A DNA stretch of 64,000 bases from Thinopyrum elongatum (taxonomy: Eukaryota; Streptophyta; Magnoliopsida; Poales; Poaceae), in assembly GCA_011799875.1 (NCBI GenBank), contig CM022302.1, forward strand, positions 199,808,086-199,872,085. Direction: 5' to 3'. This document shows positions 56,283 to 64,000 of the stretch, in pieces; position 1 is the first letter of the stretch, and each line of letters opens with the position of its first letter. Below the pieces are notes generated by a model, which searched no databases, was not told the DNA's origin, and saw nothing but the letters and a program-made list of their open reading frames with translations. The translations under genes and the position numbers were made by a program.

Positions 56283-57937
56283 TGTAGGATCGAAAGTATG
56301 TCTAGAGGGGGGGTGATTAGACTACTTTACCAAATAAAAATCTAGCCTTTTCCAAATTTTAAGTCTTGGCAGATTTTAGCAACTTAGCACAAGTCAAGCA
56401 ATCAACCTACACATGCAATTCTAAGAGTATAGCAGCGGAATGTAAATCATTGCATATGAAGGTAAAGGGGAGGAGTTTGGAGGGAGGAAACGCAATGTAG
56501 ACACGGAGATTTTTGGCGTGGTTCCGATAGGTGGTGCTATCGTACGTCCACGTTGATGGAGACTTCAACCCACGAAGGGTAACGATTGCGCGAGTCCACG
56601 GAGGGCTCCACCCACAAAGGGTCCACGAAGAAGCAACCTTGTCTATCCCACCATGGCCATCGCCCACACAGGACTTGCCTCACTAGGGTAGATCTTCATG
56701 AAGTAGGCGATCTCCTTGCCCTTACAAACTCCTTGGTTCAACTCCACAATCTTGACGGAGGCTCCCAAGTGACACCTAACCAATCTAGGAGACACCACTC
56801 TCCAAAAGGTCATAGATGGTGTGTTGATGATGAACTCCTTGCTCTTGTGCTTCAAATGATAGTCTCCCCAACACTCAACTCTCTCTCACAGATTTGGATA
56901 TGGTGGAAAGATGATTTGAGTGGAAAGCAACTTGGGGAAGGCTAGAGATCAAGATTCTTGTGGTTGGATTGGAATATCTTGGTCTCAACACATGAGTAGG
57001 ATGTTCTCTCTCAGAAAATGAATGCTGGAAGTGTAGGCACGTTCTAATGGCTCTCCTCACGAATGGAGGAAGGGTGGAGGGGTATATATAGCCTCCACAC
57101 AAAATCTAACCGTTACACACAATTTACCAAAATCGATGGGACCAAATAGTGAAACTCGGTTAGACCGATTTAGTTCAAAATGTGAACGTTAGGATTTTCG
57201 GTGGGACCGATATGTCAACTCGATGAGACCGATTTCGTTAGGGTTAGGGCATAACGTAATCTCGGTGAGACCGATCACATGAACTCGGTGAGACCGATTT
57301 CTGTAATAGGCAAACAGAGTTGGTCAGGCAAACTCGGTGGGACCGATCGCTCATTTCGGTGAGACCGAAACATTACGAAGAGGAAACAGAGAGTTTGCAT
57401 TGCAAACTCGGTGGGACCGATCGCTCATCTCGGTTAGACCGAAATGTTACGAAGGGAAACAGAGAGTTAACAAACCCATCTCGGTGAGACCGAGATCCCT
57501 ATCGGTGAGACCGAACTGATTAGGGTTTCTGGCATTGGCTATGTCAAATGAACTCGGTGGCGCCGGATAGATCAAATCGGTGGGTCGAGTTTGACTTTTG
57601 GTTTGGGAAAAATGTGGATATGATAAAGTGGTTGAGGGTTTTGGAGCATATCACTAAGCATTTTGAGCAAGCAAGCCATTAAGCAACACCTCATCCCCTT
57701 TTAATAGTATTGGCTTTCCTATGGACTCAATGTGATCTTGGATCACTAAAATGAAAAGAGTAGAGTCTTGAGCTTGAGCCAATATGTGTCCTTAGCATTT
57801 TGAGGGGGCCACATCTCTAGTCCATGCCATGCCAATCATTGAACTTTCTGAAATGATCATCTTGAACGAGTATTAGTTCAATGAGCTATATGTTGTTAAG
57901 AATTACCAAAACCACCCAGGGATTAGTTGCACTTTCA
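56283..57937 (-). repeat. E3 5' LTR (1655 bp)
   Basis: Near-identical to the 3' LTR. TATATATA near 57083-57090 and the palindrome array at 57130-57595. Ends at 57937, followed by ttggc. Confidence 0.95.
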
Positions 57938-57942
57938 TTGGC

Positions 57943-58223
57943 CACAACTTCCACTTTGCCAGTTTATAAAGACCAATATTATAATTCTTGGGAAACATTC
58001 CAATCATCATATCTTCCTGAGATTCAGATCTGATTGGTGCCAGGATATTTCAGACATCATGTCTGGAAAGGAAAGTTTGCAACACAAATCGACGAGACAA
58101 CGTTGCGAGATTCTCGGGAAATGAACTATCATAGCAAGCTCCAAAACATGAGCTGGATTGTAAGATACATGTGAACAAAATGTCCAGGACAATCATGTCC
58201 ACATGGAAATCTTACATCAAAAC
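57943..58223 (-). mobile_element. LA-related element, internal piece
   Basis: 57990-58200 is the reverse complement of LA internal sequence at about 18040-18235. Shared words include GATTCAGATCTG, CAACACAAATCGACGAGA and GCGAGATTCTCGGGAAATG. With 46928-48022 it forms one minus-strand element split by E3. E4 interrupts it at 58224 (flank aaaac). Confidence 0.75.
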
Positions 58224-59650
58224 TGTTGGTATCTATGGTAGGGTGCGTCGGCTGCAAATTAAAATTTTCCTACGCGCAGAACAACCAAGAACATGCTACA
58301 GCAGATGGATCACAGATCGTTACCACTAGACGTGCAGTGTCGTGCAGCGGAAGAAGAGTTGGGGCAGCGTGTCCACGTGGATTGTCTCCTCCTCGTCCGA
58401 TCTCCCTCGAACAACCAGTCATGGATCCCACGTACATGCTCGCCGGAGCGGCGCAGGTGCACAGCCTCTAACGGTATCCGCGCGTTCAGGAGGACATCGT
58501 GCGGTGGACTGCTAGGTCCGATCACATAGTCGGCGACAAGTGGTGGTGGCTATTCGCAACACATGCAAACCCTAGTGACAGCGCCGAAGCGATCAACCGC
58601 ATGAGTGTGCCGCACCCCCACTTTATATAGGCGTCCGTCGCGGGCTCAACACTTGGGCCTCTCACGGACCCTAAAGCCAAAATTTGTTCAGCCTGGATCC
58701 GAGTCCGAGTAGGATCACTCTGACTTGTGGAGTCGGACCGGGCCTCACAGGTTCCTTCCCTTAAGCACGCGACCCCTTAGGTTCTCATTCACTTGGTCGC
58801 GAGTTAGATCACATCCGACTTGGCTAGTCGGCAGTGGCCTCTAGCAAAGCATGCCGACTCCAAGTGTCCGATGAAGCTGGTTAGGCGAACCTGTACAACA
58901 TGTCACACTTCTATTCCCTTTGCCACACGATATATGTTGTCGGGCTCAAGGTGAGTCTGTCATCCTTGTGCTAGCCCGACCTCTTTCTCGTTCCAGTGAT
59001 GCCGACCACTAACCGGATTATCTCATAATCCTTATCGCATGGCCATGCTTATCTTGGTCGGATCACACGAGGGGCCCAGAGTATATCTCTCCTGATCTGA
59101 GGGGCAAATCCCATCTTGCTCGACCATGTCTCGCAGCATGGGTCTGGACAAGCCCGAAACCTACCTTTGTAACTACCTAGTCACGGAGTAGCGTTTGGTC
59201 GGCCCAAAGCAGGTCTGTCACCATCCCGAGTACATGCGCCTGCTCAGGTCTTAGGACATAGAACGTATGTTATACTAGAGACTCACAGATGACATATCGC
59301 TGCGTCTCATAGTTGGGTCTGTCCAACTCGGACCTTATCTCAACTCGGATCCGACTATGTCAAATCCGACAAGACCCTTCCGAGTCCATATTATCTGGTT
59401 AGCATCCAATGCTCCATGGCTAGTGAGACCAAGCCATCAACCGTGTCATATGCTAGTTTAGTCGGCTGTGCGTCCACACAGCCCTTTCGACTAGGGAACT
59501 TTTAGGACAGTCATCATACAATGCATAGTCCCACAAACAAGTCACGTACTTGCTGATACACATCATTGATAATGTCCAAGGACTATCTTTATTCATAAAC
59601 ACATAGGAAATATCATCATACATGATTGCCTCTAGGGCATATGTCCAACA
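58224..59650 (-). repeat. E4 3' LTR (1427 bp)
   Basis: The minus strand starts TGTTGGACATATGCCC and ends GATACCAACA. On the minus strand TATAAAGTGGGG lies near 58627-58616, with a GC-richer leader after it. Confidence 0.88.
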
Positions 59651-59665
59651 GTCTCCCACTTGCAC
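59651..59665 (-). other. E4 polypurine tract
   Basis: The minus strand reads GTGCAAGTGGGAGAC directly before the LTR. Confidence 0.8.
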
Positions 59666-59670
59666 TAGAG

Positions 59671-60360
59671 TCAATCAAATAGACATCGTATGCCCATAGC
59701 TCTAACGTGCCCCTCATGCTTGGGTTGTGGAAGCGGCTTAGTTAACGGATCCGCAACATTTGCATCTGTGTGAATTTTGCATAACCCTACATCACCACTC
59801 TTTACGATCTTTCGTATTAGGTGATATTTCTGATCTATGTGTCTGGTCTTGTGGTGATTCCTCGGCTCCTTTGCTTGTGCGATGGCACCAGAATTATCAC
59901 AATAAAGGTCCAACGGTTTTACTGAGGCTGGGAAAATACCAAGATCATCCAGAAAGTTCCGGATCCAAGCACCTTCCTTTGCAGCTTCACAAGCCGCAAT
60001 GTATTCGGCTTCTGTGGTAGAATCGGCCACCGTATCTTGCTTGGAACTCATCTAGCTCACTTCTCCTCCATTCATGATGTACACGAATCCGGACTGTGAT
60101 TGACAATCATCTCTATCGGTTTGGAAACTAGCATCGGCGTAACCCCTTACGATGAGCTCTTCCTCACCTCCATAAACTAGGAACATCTTGTTAGTTCTTT
60201 TCAGGTACTTCAAAATAGTCTTTACCGCTGCCCAGTGACTCTCACCTGGGTTGGCTTGGTATCTACTTGTTAGGCTTATTGCAAAAGCAACATCAGGCCG
60301 TGTACATATCATGGCATACATGATGGATCCGATTGCCGAGGCATACGGAATCCGACTCAT
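59671..60360 (-). pseudogene. E4 RNase H
   Basis: One frame with an internal TAG (about 60052-60054). Words in order: SRIPYASAIGSIMY and ICTRPDVAFAISLTSRY (connection), then the RNase H core with Asp in YADASF (about 60135), Glu in TTEAEYIA (about 60010), Asp in YCDNSGAI (about 59900), HIDQKYH (about 59845) and the terminal DPLTKPL (about 59730). The catalytic acids look intact. The stop replaces the Trp usual in VSWMSSKQ-type context, consistent with TGG>TAG. This domain ends the E4 polyprotein. Confidence 0.88.
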
Positions 60361-60366
60361 CCTGCT

Positions 60367-61323
60367 TCACTCATCACATGTCGGAGGACTCTGAGTCTCG
60401 CTTAGCCTTATACCATGTGAGATAGGCAAGAACCCTTTCTTGGCCTCACTCATGTTGAACCGCTTAAACACTTTATCTATGTACGTGCTCTGGCTTAAGC
60501 CGAGCAGTCTCCTCGATCTATCACTATAGATCTTAATGCCCAATATGTAAACTGCTTCACCGAGGTCCTTCATTGAAAACTTGCCATTCAATGACTCCTT
60601 AATCGAATTCAGCATCGAAACATCATTTCCGATCAGTAGTATCTCATCCACATACAAGATCAAAAACACTATCGAGCTCCCACTCAACTGCTTGTATAAA
60701 CAAGCGTCCTCTTCGCTTTTGATGAAATAGAGACTAGTGACGACCTCATCAAAATGAATGTTCCAACTTCGAGATGCTTGCTTCAACCCATAAATGGATC
60801 TATTGAGCTTGCATACCTTACCAGCGCTAGTCGGATTGACAAAACCCTCGGGTTGTATCATATACACGTCCTCAGTTCAATTTCCGTGAAGGAAAGCCGT
60901 TTTGACATCCATCTGCCATATCTCATAATCGAAATATGCAGCTATAGCTAGTATGATCCTCACCGATTTCAGCATCACCACCGGCGAGTAAGTCTCGTCG
61001 TACTCAATTCCTTGAACTTGTCCATAACCTTTAGCGACAAGCCGAGCTTTGTGGATCTGAACATTTCCATCCACATTGGTTTTATTCTTAAAGACCCATT
61101 TGCAGCCAATGGCTGTTATGCTAGGCAGCGGATCAACCAAGTCCCAGACTTGATTCTCATCCATGGACTTTAACTCAGATCTCATGGCCTCCAGCCATGC
61201 CTCAGAATCTGGGCTCACCATCGCTTCCGCATACGTGGCAGGCTCGTCGCTTTCTAGCAATAATACATCACGCACTCTGCGCAATCTTTCCGACCTCCGT
61301 GATTCAGGTGCCGCTTCCACCAC
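60367..61323 (-). pseudogene. E4 reverse transcriptase with YVDE active site
   Basis: Copia RT in one frame with a TGA near 60868 and another at 60367. The N-terminal part (61323-60877) has WDLVDPLP, GCKWVFKNK, ARLVAKGYGQ, YSPVV and MDVKTAFLHGN. The C-terminal part (60867-60367) has YMIQPEGF, LNRSIYGLKQASRSW, then FLILYVDEILLIGND at about 60650. The catalytic motif should be YVDD; the second Asp is Glu. SMKDLGEAVYILGIKI and the thumb region follow. Asp-to-Glu at this site would be expected to cripple polymerisation. Confidence 0.92.
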
Positions 61324-61807
61324 GGGTTCCCTGACTGACTCCGGTATGATCTCATCACTAGCTGAGCCTTCCCCGAGTGGTCCTCGAATTTCTTAGAGTC
61401 GGACCGTACTCCCACTGGCCTCCCAACTGAGAAACTCTTTCTCAAGGAAAACCCAGTTCCGAGCAACAAACACTATGTTCTCTTCCCGGTTGTAGAAGCT
61501 ATATCCCAAGGTTTCCCTCGGATATCCCACCAATATGCATTTATCCGACTTGGGTGTAAGCTTGTCTGACAAAAGTCACTTGACAAATGCTTCACAACCC
61601 CAAATCTTTAGAAAAGACAAACTGGGACTCTTCCCGGTCCACATCTCATGTGGTGTCTTGTCTAAGGATTTTGATGGTACCCTGTTAAGTATGAAAGCTG
61701 CAGTCTCTAGAGTATCCCCAGAATGACAATGGTAAATTCGATTTGCTCATCATTGAACGGACCAGGTCCAACAATGTCCTATTCCTCCATTCCGACACGC
61801 CGTTTCT
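61324..61807 (-). pseudogene. E4 integrase C-terminus and linker, shifted
   Basis: The reading after the integrase stop carries SEWRNRTLL (catalytic Glu near 61770), then shifts near 61700. KTPYE/MWTGK-like words and the FGCEAFV-type block (near 61600) can be found in another frame, and SDKCILVGYP-like words near 61530. The RT-proximal linker is acidic. No single frame spans it. Confidence 0.7.
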
Positions 61808-62647
61808 CTATGGCGTACCCGGAGGTGTGAGCTGAGGTACTATACCTCGGTTTTTCAGATGATCATCAAACTCCTGGCTCATGTACTCACCTCCACGATC
61901 AGATCGTAGAAGCTTTATAGTCTTGTCGAGCTGATTCTCAACCTCGTTTTGAAACTCTTTGAACTTTTCAAAAGTTTCCGACTTGTGACTCATCAAATAG
62001 ATATATCCATATCTACTCAAGTCGTCGGTAAAAGTCACGAAGTACTGATAGCCACCTCTAGTAGTTGTGCTCAATGGACCACACACATCACTATGTATAA
62101 GCTCCAATAGCTCGGACGCCCTCTCGCAACTCTTTGCAAAAGGAGACTTAGTCATCTTGTTGAGCAAGCATGATTCGCATGTCTCGAACGACCCAAAGTC
62201 GAATGAAGTTAGGAGCCCATCATGATGGAGCTTCTTCATGCATTTCAGACTAATGTGTCCAAGCCGGCAATGCCAGAAGTATGTCAGATTTATCTTATTA
62301 GGCTTATGCCTCTTGACATTCACGTTATAGACCGGTTCCGTTTCTAGATTCAATATAAAAAGCCCATCAACAATGGGTGCATAGCCGTGGAACATACCAT
62401 TCAAATAAAACGAACAACCATTGTCCTTTAAATTGAATTCATAACCCTTACTCATCAAGCATGAGGCAGAAATAATGTTCCGACTAAGTGTAGGAATGTA
62501 ATAACAATTATTCAATTCCAAAATAAATCCAGAAGGAAGCTGGAGCTGCATCGTGCCGACCTCCAACGCAGCAACTCTTGCTTTGTTGCCGACCCTGATG
62601 TCAATCTCCCCTTGTGCCACACGCCTAGTTCTTACCAGCCCCTGCAT
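61808..62647 (-). pseudogene. E4 protease C-terminal part and integrase
   Basis: A 279-codon frame begins just after a DTG-type protease active site (FDTGL at about 62685; the frame is shared with gag but cut by a TAG). Then come the protease flap (ELNNCYYIPTLSRNIISAS), the integrase HHCC finger with WHCRLGHISLKCMKKLHHDG and CESCLLNK (about 62270-62170), D in IHSDVCGPL (about 62080) and D in LRSDRGGEY (about 61900). It stops at TAG 61810-61808 right after LTPPGTP, where Gln (CAG) is usual. The catalytic Glu lies beyond the stop. Confidence 0.88.
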
Positions 62648-62686
62648 CGAGTTGCAAATATGAACAACTAATCCGGTATCAAATAC

Positions 62687-63589
62687 CTAAGAGCTACTAG
62701 GTATGTCAGCAAGGTAAATGTCTATAACATATGCAACAATTGTACCTTTGCCTGAAGAAGCATTTCTGGCCTTCTTGCCATGCTCTGCAAGCCACTTGCT
62801 ATAGTTCCTCTTCCAGTGACCGGTCTCCTTGCAATGATAGCAAATGGTCTTCGAGTTCGGTCCTGACTTCGGCACAGCGGCAGAGGTTATCATCTCCGTG
62901 CCCTTTGCCTTAGCCTTTTTCTTGGACCAACTCTTCTTGAACTTAGCCGATTTATGCACCATCAACACTTGATGCGTGCCTTTCTTAATATCCTGCTCTG
63001 CCACTTTAAGCATCCCATGCAATTTAGTGAGCTTCTTATCCTTGCCATGCATATGATAGTTTGAGATGAACGTCCCATAGCTGGGCGGAAGAGAACCCAG
63101 AACTGCATCAGTAGCCAGCTCATCCAAGAGCGGGAAGCCCAACTGATCCAAAGCTTGCACATATCCAATCATCTTGATCACATGTGGGCTCAGTGGATCA
63201 CCTTCCTTTAGCTTGCAATCCATCAAGGATCGCCAGACCTTGAACCTTTCGGTCCTAGCCTGTGTCTGAAACATGCTCTTGAGACTCTCGATCATATCGT
63301 AAGCCTCAACATTTTTGAAATGCTGTTGCAAATCGGGCTCCATACAAGCCAGCATCAGACAGCTGATCTCCATTGATTCATCAACGAGTTTCGGGTAGGC
63401 ATTCTTGGTTGTGGCATTAGCATTATCGGTAGGTTCCTCTGGAAGTGGATCCTCTAGAACATGTTCCTTTTTATCATGCTTGAGAACAATTCTCAAATTT
63501 CTATACCAGGTGGTCAAGTTTGTTCCATTCAGTTTATCCTTTTGCAGAATTGATTTCAATGCAAAGTTGAATTGAGCAGGTGGTGCCAT
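62687..63589 (-). pseudogene. E4 gag
   Basis: A 300-codon frame from ATG 63589 (MAPPAQFNFALKSIL). It has the Copia capsid domain with WYRNLRIVLKHDKKEHVLE (about 63510) and FKVWRSLMDCKLKEG (about 63220), a basic stretch (KKSWSKKKAKAK) and the knuckle CYHCKETGHWKRNY (about 62850-62800). The last zinc ligand is Tyr in place of Cys. It stops at TAG 62689-62687; the next codons continue in frame into the protease. The start is chosen because it is the first ATG with the conserved N-terminal pattern. Confidence 0.88.
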
Positions 63590-64000
63590 TGATCAACAAC
63601 AGAAAAATATGCAATCACTAAGCAATGTGTTTATGTAGAGTAATTCAATCCTAAACAGAAATACTCCCACTGAAGTCAGAATCCCTCCGCAAACTCTCAG
63701 TGATTCAGGATCCGACTAGCGCATGCGACTAGTGAGCTTTAGCATCACTGCTGGCCAACATGACTATCTGGTAAGCAACTCTTTGCTAATCGTATCTCTA
63801 TACGACTCCTGTCGATCGGGTAGGTATCTCATACCCCGGCTCCCAACCTTCTTTGCCACAAGGCCCAAAATCGTTTTGATAGCCTTGTCAAGTTAACCAG
63901 ATGCAGTGCATGTCCGTGTCCAACACGAACCCTTTAGTTCAACGACACCTAGCAGCACCCCAATTTTATGAGCCCACTACTAGACATACTTGACGTGCGA
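63590..64000 (-). other. E4 untranslated leader
   Basis: About 410 bp upstream of gag on the minus strand without an ORF. The primer site and 5' LTR are not reached, so the leader is longer than what is visible. Confidence 0.65.

Larger units (their letters stand above)
48023..57937 (-). mobile_element. E3: pol-less SIRE-like Copia with env-position ORF
   Basis: Complete element with LTRs 48023-49679 and 56283-57937 and target duplication ttggc (48018-48022, 57938-57942). Minus-strand order: 5' LTR, primer site (one mismatch), gag (56198-54014), a 1.65-kb spacer, a large ORF (52260-50200), polypurine tract, 3' LTR. There is no protease, integrase, RT or RNase H motif in either strand of the interior, so E3 is non-autonomous. 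The near-identical LTRs indicate a recent insertion. E2 has the same LTR type and may represent its autonomous relative. Confidence 0.93.
58224..64000 (-). mobile_element. E4: Ty1/Copia element, BARE/Angela-like, 3' LTR to gag
   Basis: Minus-strand order: gag (63589-62687), protease, integrase, RT, RNase H (to 59671), polypurine tract, 3' LTR (59650-58224). The 5' LTR is outside the window. The LTR start TGTTGGACATATGCCCTAG is of the BARE/WIS/Angela type in my recollection. The polyprotein stays in one frame over long stretches but carries many stops, some indels and replaced key residues. Only the left flank (aaaac) is visible, so the target duplication is unchecked. Confidence 0.9.

Overview
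The window looks like plant intergenic DNA from a large, transposon-packed grass genome, most likely Triticeae (wheat, barley, rye or Aegilops). This rests on element types: SIRE-like Copia, BARE/Angela-like Copia, a Tat-lineage Gypsy, two long-LTR non-autonomous elements, and a CACTA with GGCCC-rich subterminal repeats. I see no host protein gene, rRNA, tRNA or CRISPR. Family and species names come from recall of sequence character, not from a search.

Layout. (1) 1-5739: 5' half of a minus-strand Copia (E1), from integrase through protease and gag to its 5' LTR. (2) 5740-6391: decayed Copia integrase on the plus strand. (3) 6392-44078: a plus-strand SIRE-like Copia (E2), split within gag at 8113/42231 by (4) a Tat-like Gypsy (G1, 8114-42230, TSD gagat). 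G1 itself carries two further insertions: (5) LA, 11411-23117, TSD ggtgt, at the gag/protease junction; and (6) LB, 29129-40731, TSD tcccc, in codon 4 of an antisense accessory ORF. (7) 44079-46927: a CACTA transposon end inside E2. (8) 46928-48022 and 57943-58223: a minus-strand relative of LA, interrupted by (9) E3 (48023-57937, TSD ttggc), a Copia with gag and a second large ORF but no pol. (10) 58224-64000: the 3' LTR through gag of a minus-strand BARE/Angela-like Copia (E4), running off the right edge. Removing the inner insertions restores continuous reading in G1 pol, in the G1 antisense ORF and in E2 gag, which supports the nesting order.

How the parts relate. All coding regions belong to mobile elements: gag (capsid), protease, integrase, reverse transcriptase and RNase H. 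Nearly all are broken by stops, frameshifts or substitutions at catalytic residues. LA, LB and E3 lack a usable pol and must have moved with enzymes supplied in trans. The most interesting content is (a) the G1 antisense ORF with B3-like features and its own TATA promoter, (b) the pol-less E3 with a large env-position ORF, and (c) several repeated hairpin or palindrome modules: TCGGTNNNACCGA arrays just upstream of the TATA box in E2/E3 LTRs, an alternating hairpin series in the LB LTR, a tandem hairpin repeat in the LB internal domain, and a palindrome plus CCGCGTCC module shared by LA and LB LTRs.
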